Shown here: positions 55,698-64,000 of the stretch, piece after piece | Position numbering within the stretch: position 1 is the first letter of the stretch | Layout: the number at the start of each line of letters is the position of its first letter | Source: Actinocatenispora sp036503555 | Lineage (GTDB): Bacteria > Actinomycetota > Actinomycetes > Mycobacteriales > Micromonosporaceae | NCBI GenBank assembly: GCA_036503555.1 | Contig: DASXWQ010000042.1 | Span: 124,001 to 188,000, forward strand | DNA: 64,000 nt | Direction of reading: 5' to 3' | The notes under the pieces: generated by a model | What the model saw: only the letters and a program-made list of their open reading frames with translations | Database searches by the model: none | What the model was told of the DNA's origin: nothing | Position numbers and translations under genes: made by a program

Positions 55698-56843
55698 ATG
55701 GCTCCCCTACACAGACGCCTGCTCGCCGCGCTGGGCGCGGCGGTCCTCGGCACCCTCGCCGCCGGCGTACCCGCCGGAGCCGCGGCCGCGGACGGCGGCC
55801 GGCCCACCGCGATCGTGTCGATGGGCGACAGCTTCATCTCCGGCGAGGGCGCCGGCGACTACGAGCCGGGTACCGACCAGCCCGGCAACTTCTGCCACCG
55901 GTCCGCGAACGCCGAGGTGCACGAGACGACGATCGCGGTCGACGCGCAGATCAACCTCGCGTGCTCCGGCGCCGTCACCGACAACATCGGCATCGGCGGC
56001 ACCCCGCAGAACGGCGAACAGCCGCAGGCCGACCACCTGCGACAGGTCGCGAAGGACTACGACGTCAAGCTGGTCACGCTCACCGTCGGCGCCAACGACG
56101 TCGGCTTCACCCCGCTGATCCTCGACTGCATCAAGGCGTACTTCCTGATCGCGCCGCGGTGCGAGGACACCTGGGCGCAGAAGGTGCCGGACGGGCTCGC
56201 CGCGGCCGCGACGAAGGTCGAGCGCAACCTCGCCGACATCCGTGCGGTGATGCGCGCGGACGGCTACGCCGACACCGACTACCAGCTCGTGTTGCAGAGC
56301 TACTCGTCGCCGGTCACCGAGGACAACCGGTACTCGCTGACGAAGCTGTTCCACGGCTGCCCGATCCGCGACGACGACGCCGACTGGGCGCGCAACGTCG
56401 TGGTACCGGCGTACAGCGCGACGTACGCGCGGATCGCGCGCGACACCGGCGTACGGCTGCTGGACCTCGGGCCGTTCCTGCGCGGGCACGAGGCCTGCGC
56501 CCGCGGCATCACCGCCGACCAGCAGTGGGCGAACGGCATCGTGATCGACCTGGCCCAGATCCGGAACGGGCTCGGCGAGAACATCGTCCGGCAGTCGCTG
56601 CACCCCAACGCGGCCGGCCACGCGCAGATGGGCCGCTGCCTCGGCGGGTTCTACGCGATGTCCGCGCCGGACGCCGCCTGCGTCCTCGGCGCCGATGGCA
56701 ACGCCACCGCGGTACCCCGCTCGGTCGCGGCGGCCGCCGCCCCGGTCACCGTCACCGCGCTGCCCCGCCAGCCCGAACCCGACCCGTACGCCGACCCGCG
56801 CAACGCCGCCGCCGCCCGCGGCGACCGCCACAGCCGGCACTGA
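55698..56843 (+). CDS. Secreted SGNH/GDSL esterase
   Basis: This predicts 381 residues. A signal peptide (PLHRRLLAALGAAVLGTLAAGVPAGAAAA) precedes the four SGNH blocks: MGDSFISGEGAG (Ser), the Gly in LACSGA, TVGANDVGF (Asn) and SLHPNAAGH (Asp/His replaced by the His block). Several Cys (FCHRS, LDCIKAY, RCEDTW) suggest disulfides as in secreted actinobacterial lipases. AAGGAG Shine-Dalgarno lies nine bases before the ATG. Confidence 0.9.
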   Translation: MAPLHRRLLAALGAAVLGTLAAGVPAGAAAADGGRPTAIVSMGDSFISGEGAGDYEPGTDQPGNFCHRSANAEVHETTIAVDAQINLACSGAVTDNIGIGGTPQNGEQPQADHLRQVAKDYDVKLVTLTVGANDVGFTPLILDCIKAYFLIAPRCEDTWAQKVPDGLAAAATKVERNLADIRAVMRADGYADTDYQLVLQSYSSPVTEDNRYSLTKLFHGCPIRDDDADWARNVVVPAYSATYARIARDTGVRLLDLGPFLRGHEACARGITADQQWANGIVIDLAQIRNGLGENIVRQSLHPNAAGHAQMGRCLGGFYAMSAPDAACVLGADGNATAVPRSVAAAAAPVTVTALPRQPEPDPYADPRNAAAARGDRHSRH

Positions 56844-56896
56844 CGCGCCGACCACGGCCACGGCGCGGACGGCTCGGGCCGTCCGCGCCGGGCGGG

Positions 56897-57898
56897 TCAG
56901 CGGGCGAGCAGGCCGGTCAGGACGTCGACGGCGCGGTCGAGGCCGGCGTCGTCGACGTCCAGGTGGGTGACCAGCCGAGCCGCGGTCGGCGACATCGCAC
57001 CCAGCAGTACGCCCGCGTCCGCGGCGCGCCCGGCCAGCTCCGGCCCGGTCAGCGGCGCCTTGGTGAGGTCGAGCGCGACGATGTTGGTCCGAACCGACCC
57101 CGCCACGTACTCGCCGAGCGCGGCGGCGAGCCGGCCCGCGCGGGCGTGGTCGTCGGCGAGCCGGTCGACGTGGTGGGCCAGCGCGTACCGCCCGGCGGCG
57201 GCGAGGATGCCGACCTGCCGCATCCCGCCGCCGAGCCGCTTGCGGACGAACCGCGCCTCCGCGACCCGGTCGGCGCTCGCCAGCAGCACCGAGCCGGCCG
57301 GCGCGCCCAGCCCCTTCGACAGGCAGACCGACATCGTGTCGAACAGCGCCCCGTACTCGGCGAACGGCACACCGTCCGCGACGTGCGCGTGCCAGATCCG
57401 GGCGCCGTCGCAGTGCAGCGCCAGGCCGTGCCGGTCGGCCACGTCGCGCAGCGCCCGCAGGTCGGTGAGCGGCAGCACCGTACCGCCGCGCATGTTGTGC
57501 GTGTTCTCCACGGCCAGCGCCGCCGTCGGTACCGAGTAGTACCCGCGGGGCGAGATCTGCGCCTCGATCGCCGGCGCGGACAGCTCCGCCCAGGTACGCG
57601 TGGTGATCCCGCCGTACGCCGCCGCCGCGCCCATCTCGAACCGCGCCACGTGCGCCTGGATGTCGCACAGCAGCTCCTCGCCCGGCCGGACGAGCAGTTG
57701 CAGGGCGATCTGGTTGGCCATCGAGCCGGTCGGCGTCCACAGCGCCGCCTCGTACCCGAACAGGTCGGCCACCTCGCGCTCCAGCGCGTTGACGGTGGGA
57801 TCCTCCCCGTACACGTCGTCGCCGACCTCGGCGGCGGCCATCGCCGCCCGCATCCCGTCCGTCGGTTTCGTCACGGTGTCGCTGCGCAGATCGATCAC
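56897..57898 (-). CDS. ltaE: Low-specificity L-threonine aldolase
   Basis: This predicts 333 residues from a GTG. It is a fold-type I PLP enzyme: LRSDTVTKPTDGMRAAMAAAEVGDDVYGEDPTVN, ALWTPTGSMANQIAL, ALHCDGARIWHA, and the PLP lysine in SVCLSKGLGAPAGS. It cleaves threonine or allo-threonine to glycine and acetaldehyde. It converges with the SGNH esterase gene and diverges from the small membrane gene. Confidence 0.92.
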   Translation of the reverse strand: MIDLRSDTVTKPTDGMRAAMAAAEVGDDVYGEDPTVNALEREVADLFGYEAALWTPTGSMANQIALQLLVRPGEELLCDIQAHVARFEMGAAAAYGGITTRTWAELSAPAIEAQISPRGYYSVPTAALAVENTHNMRGGTVLPLTDLRALRDVADRHGLALHCDGARIWHAHVADGVPFAEYGALFDTMSVCLSKGLGAPAGSVLLASADRVAEARFVRKRLGGGMRQVGILAAAGRYALAHHVDRLADDHARAGRLAAALGEYVAGSVRTNIVALDLTKAPLTGPELAGRAADAGVLLGAMSPTAARLVTHLDVDDAGLDRAVDVLTGLLAR

Positions 57899-57962
57899 GC
57901 CGTCGATCCTGTCACGCCCCGGTGCGGTCGCGTTTCTGGCCGGGCACTGCTACAACCGGATC

Positions 57963-58325
57963 GTGAGCGACGACGCGACCGTACGGCCCGCCGGCGCCCG
58001 GTCACCGACCTGGCAGCGGGTGCTGATGCCGCCCGCCGTCGCGCTCGCCGTGGTCTCTTTCGCCGCGCTGGCCTGGATGGTCGGCGCCGCCGTGGCGGGC
58101 GAGGCGCATCCGGCGGTGCGGCTGCTGGCGGCGCTGCCGCTCGTACCGCCGGTGCTCGGCGCGGTGTTCGGCGCCCGCGCCGGCCGCCGCCGCGGCGGCC
58201 TCACCCCCACCCTGTGGTACGCGGCGCTCGGTGCCCTGCTCGCCCTGGCCGTCGTCGCCCTGGTCCTGTACGGCGTCCTCGCCGTCGTCGCGTACCTGTT
58301 CGCGCACAGCGGCTGGCAGTTCTGA
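57963..58325 (+). CDS. Small membrane protein, three predicted TM helices
   Basis: This predicts 120 residues from a GTG. Hydrophobic segments are PPAVALAVVSFAALAWMVGAAV, LLAALPLVPPVLGAVFGARA and YAALGALLALAVVALVLYGVLAVVAYLF, the basic loop GRRRGG lying between the last two. No family recognised; it is divergent from threonine aldolase. Confidence 0.65.
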   Translation: MSDDATVRPAGARSPTWQRVLMPPAVALAVVSFAALAWMVGAAVAGEAHPAVRLLAALPLVPPVLGAVFGARAGRRRGGLTPTLWYAALGALLALAVVALVLYGVLAVVAYLFAHSGWQF

Positions 58326-58487
58326 CCGCACGGGTGGTGTCGCACGGGCCACCGGGGGTCGTCCGTTCCGGCCGGATCGGCCCGGTTCGGCTGCGGGTCC
58401 GCGCGCGGCGGCGCAGCCTCGACCTGGGGTGGCCGGGCAGCCGGCGACCGGCCGGCGTCTCAGGTACCGCCCCGACGGGGAGGGGAC

Positions 58488-58925
58488 ATGACACCGGACG
58501 AACGCAAGCAGGCGATGCGACACCTCACGGACGAACTGTGGAACAAGGGCAACCTCGACATCTGCGACGAGATGTACGCGGCGAACTGTTCGTTCCACCA
58601 GCCGTCGTTCGAGATCGACGGGGTACCCGGGCTCAAGGCGTTGGTCTCCGACCTGCGCCGGGCGCAACCCGACCTGCACATGGACGTTCAGGACGTCCTG
58701 TGCGACGGCGACATGTGCTGCGCGCGCTGGACCTCCGGCGGTACCCCCACCGGTGAGTTCCGCGGCATGCCGGCCACCGGCCGGTCGTACGTGATGACCG
58801 GGATGACGATGGCCAAGTTCGACGGCGACCGGATCGCCGAGGAATGGACCAACTACGACATGCTCGGCGCGCTCCAGCAGGCGGGGGTCATCCCAGAGTC
58901 GGCGATGCAGCCGCACACGACCTGA
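58488..58925 (+). CDS. SnoaL-like ester cyclase-family protein
   Basis: This predicts 145 residues with GGGGAGGGGAC Shine-Dalgarno. The NTF2-like/SnoaL pattern is clear: LTDELWNKGNLDICDEMYAANCSFHQP, VSDLRRAQPDLHMDVQDVL, the MPATGRSYVMTGMTMAKFDGDRIAEEWTNYDMLGALQQ block with the conserved D/E-W-N-D end. Relatives cyclise polyketides or have unknown roles; none is implied by context. Confidence 0.82.
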   Translation: MTPDERKQAMRHLTDELWNKGNLDICDEMYAANCSFHQPSFEIDGVPGLKALVSDLRRAQPDLHMDVQDVLCDGDMCCARWTSGGTPTGEFRGMPATGRSYVMTGMTMAKFDGDRIAEEWTNYDMLGALQQAGVIPESAMQPHTT

Positions 58926-58980
58926 CGCCATACGCGGCCCGGTCCGTCGGCCACACCGGCGGACCGGCGCCGGCCAAGCT

Positions 58981-59031
58981 GCGGAGCCGGTCAGCCGCCC
59001 ACCGGACCCGCTCGCGGAGCCGGTCAGCCGC
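58981..59031. repeat. 18-bp direct repeat at the DAHP synthase 3' end
   Basis: GCGGAGCCGGTCAGCCGC occurs at 58981-58998 and 59014-59031, 33 bases apart; the second copy includes the stop codon of the minus-strand gene. Confidence 0.8.
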
Positions 59032-60433
59032 GCAGCATCTCCGCGACGAGGAACGCCAGTTCGAGCGACTGCTGGGTGTTGAGGCGCGGGTCGCAGGCCG
59101 TCTCGTACCGGGTCGGGAGGTGCAGCTCCTCCAGCGCCTGCGCGCCGCCGAGGCACTCGGTGACGTCCTCGCCGGTCAGCTCGACGTGGATGCCGCCCGG
59201 GTGGGTGCCGAGCCCGCGGTGCACCTCGAAGTATCCGAGGACCTCATCGACGATCCGGTCGAACTGGCGCGTCTTGTACCCGTTCGACGACTCGAACGTG
59301 TTGCCGTGCATCGGGTCGCACTGCCAGACGACCTTGGCGCCGGACGCGGTGACCTTCTCCACGATCGGCGCGAGCGCGTCGCGTACCTTGCCGTTGCCCA
59401 TCCGGCTGATCAGCGTCAACCGGCCGGGCACGTTGTCCGGGTTGAGCCGCTCGCACAGCTCGATCGCGGTGTCCGGCGCCGTACCCGGGCCGATCTTGAC
59501 GCCGATCGGGTTCGCGATGCGGGACACGAAGTCGATGTGCGCCCCGTCCATCCGACGGGTCCGCTCGCCGACCCAGATCATGTGCCCGGACAGCGCGTAC
59601 GCCCGGTCGCCGGCGACGCGGGTCAGCGCCCGCTCGTACTCCAGCATCAGGGCCTCGTGGCTGCCGTACAGCGTGACCTGGCGCAGCTCGTCGTCGTCGG
59701 CGACGCCGCACGCGTTCATGAAGCGCAGCGCGCGGTCGATCTCCCGGCCGATCGCCTCGTACCGCTCGCCGGCGGCCGAGGACCGGACGAAGTCCTTGTT
59801 CCACGTGTGCACGGCGTGCAGGTCCGCCAACCCGCCCGACAGGTACGCCCGGAGCATGTTCATCGCCGCCGCCGCGTTCGCGTACGCCCGGATCATGCGC
59901 TGCGGGTCGGCCCGCCGCGCGTCGGCGTCCGCCGCCAGCGAGTTGACCATGTCCCCGCGGTACGCCGGCAGGCCCAGCGCGTCGGTCTGCGACGACCGGG
60001 GCTTCGCGTACTGCCCGGCGACGCGGCCGACCTTCACGACCGGCATGCTCGCCCCGTATGTGAGGACGATCGCCATCTGCAGCAGGGTGCGCGCGTTCGC
60101 CAGCAGGTGCTGCTCGGTGTTGTCCACGAACGTCTCGGCGCAGTCGCCGCCCTGCAGCAGGAACGCCCGCCCCTCGCACACCTCGGCGAGCCGCGCCCGC
60201 AGCAAATCCACCTCGTACGGGGCGACGACCGGCGGGACGCTGGACAGCACCTGGCAGACCTGGTCCGCCTCGGCCTGGTCGGGCCAGGCGACTGCCTGGT
60301 CCCGCGGCAGCTCACGCCAGGCGTCGAGGCCGAGCGCCGCCACCTCGTGCGCCTCGGCGTCGCGCGTGGTCAGCACGCTCGTGGTGTCGAGCCCGGGATG
60401 CCGAAGTTCATGCCATTCTCGCCGCACGGCCAC
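59024..60433 (-). CDS. aroG: Class II DAHP synthase
   Basis: This predicts 469 residues from a GTG, the plant-type (class II) length. Signatures are GGDCAETF, KVGRVAGQYAKPRS, GSHEALMLEYERAL, KIGPGT, ISRMGNGKVRDALAPIVEKV, WQCDPMHGNT and HPGGIHVELTGEDVTECLGG. It condenses phosphoenolpyruvate and erythrose 4-phosphate as the first step of the shikimate pathway. In M. tuberculosis the class II enzyme (Rv2178c) is also near pknL. Confidence 0.95.
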   Translation of the reverse strand: MAVRREWHELRHPGLDTTSVLTTRDAEAHEVAALGLDAWRELPRDQAVAWPDQAEADQVCQVLSSVPPVVAPYEVDLLRARLAEVCEGRAFLLQGGDCAETFVDNTEQHLLANARTLLQMAIVLTYGASMPVVKVGRVAGQYAKPRSSQTDALGLPAYRGDMVNSLAADADARRADPQRMIRAYANAAAAMNMLRAYLSGGLADLHAVHTWNKDFVRSSAAGERYEAIGREIDRALRFMNACGVADDDELRQVTLYGSHEALMLEYERALTRVAGDRAYALSGHMIWVGERTRRMDGAHIDFVSRIANPIGVKIGPGTAPDTAIELCERLNPDNVPGRLTLISRMGNGKVRDALAPIVEKVTASGAKVVWQCDPMHGNTFESSNGYKTRQFDRIVDEVLGYFEVHRGLGTHPGGIHVELTGEDVTECLGGAQALEELHLPTRYETACDPRLNTQQSLELAFLVAEMLRG

Positions 60434-60490
60434 AGCCTACGGCGCACACCGGCGCGGGACGCGGAGACCCCGCCCCGTCGCGCGATGTGG

Positions 60491-61166
60491 TCACGGCGTC
60501 AGCCGCTCCGCCTCGATGACCACCGGGAACGGCACCTCGACCCGCGCGGACTCGCCGGGACCGACGGTGACCACGTCCCGATACGCCCCGCCTGACGGGT
60601 TCAGGTGGGCGTAGACGGTCGGCGCGTCGCCCCCGACGGCCGCCTGGACCCGCCAGTACGCGGGCACGCCCTGGCGCGCGTACACGTGCAGCTTCTCGTC
60701 GTCGTCCAGCCACGTGGTGCTCGGCGACGCGATCTCGACGAGCAGGCCGAACTGGTCGAACGTGTGCCAGAGCCCGCCCTTCTCGTTCGGCCGCAGCACG
60801 CAGATGTCCGGGCGCCAGTAGTCGTCGTCGGCGAGATCGATCTTCACGTTCAGGTCGGGCACGGCACGCCACCCGGGCGGCGCCACCGCCTCGATCAGCA
60901 TGCCCAGCCGTAGCGCGATGCGCTGGTGGTCAAAGACAGGTGCTGGGGTCCACCACCAGTCGCCCTTCGATGATCTCGTCCCGGTAGCCGGCCGGCAGCG
61001 GCGGTACGTCGTCCGCGGTGAGCCGGGCGGTGCCGGCCCGCGGCGTCACGACCAATGCGCCGTCCACGGTCTCGTAGATGTATCCGCCGACGCGGTCGAA
61101 GGGACCGCCGCCGCGGGGCAGCGGCAGCGGCACCGGCTCGTAGTGCCCGATCGACTCCGCGCTCAC
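60491..61166 (-). pseudogene. Uma2-family (PD-(D/E)XK-like) protein, frameshifted
   Basis: The upstream part from GTG 61166 ends GRLVVDPSTCL then TGA at 60932-60930. Removing one T from the TTT run at 60932-60934 gives LDHQRIALRLGMLIEA and joins, in frame, the downstream part, which has the family blocks WRAVPDLNVKIDLADDDYWRPDICVL and LVEIASPSTTWLDDDEKLHVYARQGVPAYWRV. Intact Uma2 (DUF820) proteins carry this nuclease-like fold without disruption. Sequencing error in the homopolymer is an alternative. A short product could still start at ATG 60901. Confidence 0.8.
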
Positions 61167-61211
61167 GGGCCCATCGTACCGGCGGAAACCGGCCGATCCG
61201 CCGCGTCCGCA

Positions 61212-61240
61212 TTGACAGTTGGAACCAATTGGCATCTACT
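61212..61240 (+). promoter_or_regulatory. Promoter with embedded palindrome for the MFS gene
   Basis: TTGACA (61212-61217), exactly 17 bases, TCTACT (61235-61240) is a near-consensus vegetative promoter. The spacer carries CCAATTGG (61225-61232) within TTGGAACCAATTGGCA, an AT-rich palindrome in a GC-rich region, a likely site for the TetR encoded after the exporter. Confidence 0.75.
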
Positions 61241-61281
61241 TGCTTTTGAGAGTTGCTGTCATTTTTTCTGGGAGGCGGGCG

Positions 61282-62874
61282 ATGACCCGGTACGGATGGG
61301 CACGTCAGGTCACGGTGCTCGTGGCGCTGTGGCTGGCGGTCCTGGTGGTCGGACTGGACACGATGGTGCTGAGCGTGGCGCTGCCGACGCTCAGCACCGA
61401 CCTGGGCGCGAGCAACGCGCAGCTCCAGTGGGTCACCGACGCGTACACGCTGGCGCTGGCGGCGCTGCTGCTGCCGGTCGGCCTGCTGAGCGACCGGTAC
61501 GGCCGGCGCACCGTGCTGCTCGTCGGGCTCGCCGTGTTCGGGCTGGCGTCGGCGGCCTGCGCGGAGGTCACCACCCCGGGGCAGCTGGTCGCCGCGCGCG
61601 CGGTGCTGGGGATCGGCGCGGCCGTCCTGCTGTCGGTACCGCTGTCGATCGTGCCGACCGTCTTCCGCGCGGAGCCCGGCGCCGGGAAGGGGCTGAACAC
61701 GTCCGGCGCGCTGAGCATCCTGGTGTCCGGGATGATGCTGGGTCTGCCGCTCGGCCCGCTGCTCGGCGGCTGGCTGCTGGGGCACTTCTGGTGGGGTTCG
61801 GTGTTCCTGATCAACGTGCCGGTCGTGGCGATCGCGATGATCGTCGTCGCGCTGGTCATCCCGCAGTCGAGGGCCGCCGCGCGCCGCCCCGACCTGCCCG
61901 GCGTCACGCTCTCCGCCCTCGGCCTCGTCGCCCTCGTGTACGGCGTCATCGAGGGCCCCGAGCGCGGCTGGACCAGCCTGCCGGTGCTGCTGACGCTGGG
62001 TGCGGCGGTGCCGCTGCTGGCCGGGTTCGTGGCGCGCCAGGCACGGGCACGGCAGCCGCTGGTACGGCTGGGGCTGTTCGCCGACCGGCGGTTCTCGGTG
62101 GGGGTGCTGGCGATGACGCTGGCCGGGTTCGCGCTGTTCGGCGTGGTGTTCGTCCTCCCGCAGTACCTCCAGGTGGTGCTCGGCACCGACGCGTTCGGCG
62201 CGGGGCTGCGGCTGCTGCCGCTGATCGGCGGGATCCTCGTCGGCGCGCCGCTCGCCGACCGGCTCGCCCGGTGGACCGGCCGGCGGCTGCCGGTGGCGGG
62301 CGGGCTGCTGGTCGTCGCGGCCGGGCTCGTGCTGCACTCCCGCGTCACCGCGCACAGCGGGTACGGGCTGACGGCGGCGGCGATGCTGATCGAGGGGTTC
62401 GGCATCGCGCTGGCGTTGTCCCCGGCGATGGCCGCGGCGCTCGCCACGTTCGACACCGACGAGGCGGCGACCGGGTCGTCGCTGGTGCAGTCGATCCGGC
62501 AGGTCGGCGCGGCACTGAGCGTGGCGGTGCTGGGCAGCGTGCTGAACTCGGCGTACCGGGACCGGCTGGACCCGGCGCTGACCGGGCTGCCGCCGGCCGC
62601 GGCGCACGCGGCCCGGGGTTCGGTGGCCGGCGCGGCCGCGGTGGCCGACCGGATGGGCGCGGCCGGTGCGCCGCTGCGTACGGCGGCGGACGCCGCGTTC
62701 ACGCACGGTATGTCGGTGATGCTGCTGGTGTGCGCCGGTACCGCCGCGCTCAGCGCACTGTCGACCGCGCTGCTGCTGCCGAACCGGGACCGGCCGGCAC
62801 CCGTACCGACGGCCGACGACGAGGCGCACCCCGTCCCGGCGGGAAGCCAGCACAATGGGCGGTATGAAGGCTGA
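61282..62874 (+). CDS. MFS drug exporter (DHA2, 14-TM type)
   Basis: This predicts 530 residues from the ATG at 61282 with GGGAGG six bases upstream. Motif A is LLSDRYGRRTVLLVG, motif C-like GMMLGLPLGPLLGGWLLG, and the N-terminal LDTMVLSVALPTL is typical of the EmrB/QacA group with 14 helices. It exports drugs or other compounds by proton antiport. The gene overlaps the following tetR by about 20 bases, so the pair is an exporter with its own regulator. Confidence 0.92.
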   Translation: MTRYGWARQVTVLVALWLAVLVVGLDTMVLSVALPTLSTDLGASNAQLQWVTDAYTLALAALLLPVGLLSDRYGRRTVLLVGLAVFGLASAACAEVTTPGQLVAARAVLGIGAAVLLSVPLSIVPTVFRAEPGAGKGLNTSGALSILVSGMMLGLPLGPLLGGWLLGHFWWGSVFLINVPVVAIAMIVVALVIPQSRAAARRPDLPGVTLSALGLVALVYGVIEGPERGWTSLPVLLTLGAAVPLLAGFVARQARARQPLVRLGLFADRRFSVGVLAMTLAGFALFGVVFVLPQYLQVVLGTDAFGAGLRLLPLIGGILVGAPLADRLARWTGRRLPVAGGLLVVAAGLVLHSRVTAHSGYGLTAAAMLIEGFGIALALSPAMAAALATFDTDEAATGSSLVQSIRQVGAALSVAVLGSVLNSAYRDRLDPALTGLPPAAAHAARGSVAGAAAVADRMGAAGAPLRTAADAAFTHGMSVMLLVCAGTAALSALSTALLLPNRDRPAPVPTADDEAHPVPAGSQHNGRYEG

Positions 62875-63460
62875 CTCGCCGGCCGCGCCGGGTCTGCGCG
62901 AACGCAAGAAGATCAAGACCCGGCGCAGCATCCAGCACCACGCGCTGCGCCTGTTCGCCGAGCAGGGGTACGAGCAGACGACGGTGGAGCAGATCTCGGC
63001 CGCCGCCGAGGTCTCCCCCAGCACGTTCTTCCGGTACTACCCGACGAAGGAGGACGTGGTCCTCGCCGACGAGTACGACCCGGTGTTCTACCAGGCCGTA
63101 CTCGACCGGCCGGCGGACGAGAAGCCGCTGGCCGCGCTGCACGCGGCGATGATGGGTCTGATGCCGCAGATGGTCGCGGAGGCCGGGCAGGACACCCGGG
63201 AACGGCTGCGGCTGGTGCTGTCGGTACCGGCGCTGCGCGGCCGGACCATCCAGGGCACAGCGGAGACCACCCGCATGATCGCGGCGGCGCTGGCCGAGCG
63301 GTCGGGGCGGACGACCGCGGCGTACGAGGACGAGGCGGTGGCCGCGGCGTACGTCGGGGTGGCCGCGGTGGCGATCATGCGCTGGGCCGAGTCGGAGGAC
63401 GCCCTCGACCCGGGCGAGCTGTTGGAGCGGGGCGTCGCCGCGCTCCACGCCGGCATCTGA
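62855..63460 (+). CDS. TetR-family regulator of the MFS exporter
   Basis: This predicts 201 residues from ATG 62855, or 198 from 62864. The HTH is TRRSIQHHALRLFAEQGYEQTTVEQISAAAEVSPSTFFRYYPTKEDVV. The C-terminal region ends with MRWAESEDALDPGELLERG as in many actinobacterial TetR proteins. Co-transcribed with the exporter, it probably represses the promoter at 61212-61240 until the exported compound binds. Confidence 0.92.
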   Translation: MGGMKADSPAAPGLRERKKIKTRRSIQHHALRLFAEQGYEQTTVEQISAAAEVSPSTFFRYYPTKEDVVLADEYDPVFYQAVLDRPADEKPLAALHAAMMGLMPQMVAEAGQDTRERLRLVLSVPALRGRTIQGTAETTRMIAAALAERSGRTTAAYEDEAVAAAYVGVAAVAIMRWAESEDALDPGELLERGVAALHAGI

Positions 63461-63476
63461 GCGACCGCCGAAGACG

Positions 63477-63513
63477 CCACAGTGGACAGTCCGCACCGGA
63501 CTGTCCACTGTGG
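63477..63513. terminator. 17-bp perfect hairpin between tetR and the betaine-binding gene
   Basis: CCACAGTGGACAGTCCG (63477-63493), loop CAC, CGGACTGTCCACTGTGG (63497-63513). It lies between convergent genes and is symmetrical, so it can end both. It contains the TCCACTGTGGA-type palindrome also seen elsewhere in the window. Confidence 0.85.
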
Positions 63514-63563
63514 ATCATCAGGTCGGCCGGTTGTCGACAACCGGACCGCCGAGAAAACGTGGA

Positions 63564-64000
63564 TCAGGACGTCATCTTGGTGACGAAGTCCGGGTTCTGC
63601 TTGATCCACTCGGTGACGCCTGCGGTCGGGTCGTCCTTGTGCTTGTTCAGCGCCAGGTCCTCCAGCGTGCCGAGCTGCTGGTCGGTCATGGTGAAGTTCT
63701 TCATCCACTTCGCCACGTCCGCGTGGTTGCCGCTGAAGCCCTTCGACGCGTACGAGTGGATCTTCTCGGCCGCGCCCATCAGACCCTTCGGGTCTGCCAG
63801 GTCCTTCACCGGGTACTTCGCGTACGCCCAGTGCGGGCGCCACAGCGTCACGACGATCGGCTTCTTCTGATCGGTCGCCGCCTTCAGCGAGGTCAGCATG
63901 CCCGCCGTCGACGAGGTCTGCAGCGTGTAGTCGCTCAGGCCGTACCCGGAGATGGCCTCCTTGGCCGCCTTCGTCAGGCCGGCGCCCGGCTCGATGCCGA
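63564..64000 (-). CDS. Glycine betaine/proline ABC transporter binding protein, C-terminal part (window edge)
   Basis: The frame stays open to base 64000 and ends with the stop at 63564, giving 144 visible residues. The OpuAC/ProX-type sequence KKPIVVTLWRPHWAYAKYPVKDL holds the Trp/Tyr residues of the aromatic cage that binds quaternary ammonium compounds; DFTMTD-like FTMTDQQLGTLEDLAL and WIKQNPDFV follow. It is part of an osmoprotectant importer whose other genes are probably outside the window. Confidence 0.88.
   Translation of the reverse strand, partial: GIEPGAGLTKAAKEAISGYGLSDYTLQTSSTAGMLTSLKAATDQKKPIVVTLWRPHWAYAKYPVKDLADPKGLMGAAEKIHSYASKGFSGNHADVAKWMKNFTMTDQQLGTLEDLALNKHKDDPTAGVTEWIKQNPDFVTKMTS

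Overview
The window is 64 kb of very GC-rich DNA with dense genes, many GTG/TTG starts and ATGA/GTGA/TGATG start-stop overlaps. This is typical of an actinobacterium. Gene content (class II RNR with NrdR, LexA beside a LysM protein, ESX/type VII genes, PASTA kinase, class II DAHP synthase, MptA-type mannosyltransferase) and the GAGCGAGCG-type repeats at start codons suggest a Micromonosporaceae-like organism; the family is an inference. Two blocks keep the Mycobacterium tuberculosis order: nrdR / LysM / lexA / Rv2721c-like / hflX / dapF / miaA / Rv2728c-like / Rv2731-like (30.8-48.3 kb), and mptA / Rv2175c-like / Ser-Thr kinase / class II DAHP synthase (49.1-60.4 kb).

Layout. 0-2.2 kb: end of a flavin monooxygenase, an alpha/beta hydrolase and an SDR, resembling a mymA-type ketone/ester pathway. 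2.2-7.5 kb: a sigma factor fused to part of another gene, a small membrane protein and HrpA helicase. 7.5-10.6 kb: a response regulator / histidine kinase / TAXI binding-lipoprotein operon. 10.7-12 kb: a WhiA-like protein without HTH and a GNAT. 12.2-17.7 kb: LacI regulator, ADP-ribosylglycohydrolase-family enzyme and a carbohydrate ABC importer without its ATPase. 17.8-19.6 kb: a lone Trp-Trp leader-like peptide with hairpin, then pgi. 20-23.8 kb: a decayed ESX locus. 23.8-27.5 kb: GNAT, Rieske lipoprotein, SnoaL-like protein, hydrolase and its likely TetR. 27.6-33.8 kb: nrdJ, nrdR, LysM protein and lexA with NrdR and LexA boxes. 34-48.3 kb: repeat-tailed membrane protein, hflX, malic enzyme, dapF, asparaginase, secreted GH92 mannosidase, miaA, dioxygenase-like protein and DUF349 protein. 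48.3-60.4 kb: phosphatase, mptA-like, Rv2175c-like, anchored Pro-rich protein, methyltransferase, PASTA kinase, endonuclease IV, SGNH esterase, threonine aldolase, cyclase-like protein and DAHP synthase. 60.5-64 kb: frameshifted Uma2 gene, MFS exporter with TetR, and the end of a glycine-betaine binding protein gene at the window edge.

The most unusual signal is a set of direct repeats placed exactly between genes. Each unit is a complete micro-ORF with its own Shine-Dalgarno sequence, and its stop overlaps the next start as ATGA. Three 38-bp units (13 codons) precede the hydrolase at 462; two 80-bp units (27 codons) precede the kinase at 20169; two near-identical 80-bp units lie between the dioxygenase-like gene and miaA; and one diverged 27-codon unit is coupled by GTGA to the methyltransferase at 52020. 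They look like a chain of translationally coupled leader peptides. A second theme is chimeric gene junctions (sigma factor, kinase/mycosin tail, eccB/eccA), which indicate deletions or assembly collapse. A third is abundant intergenic minisatellites.
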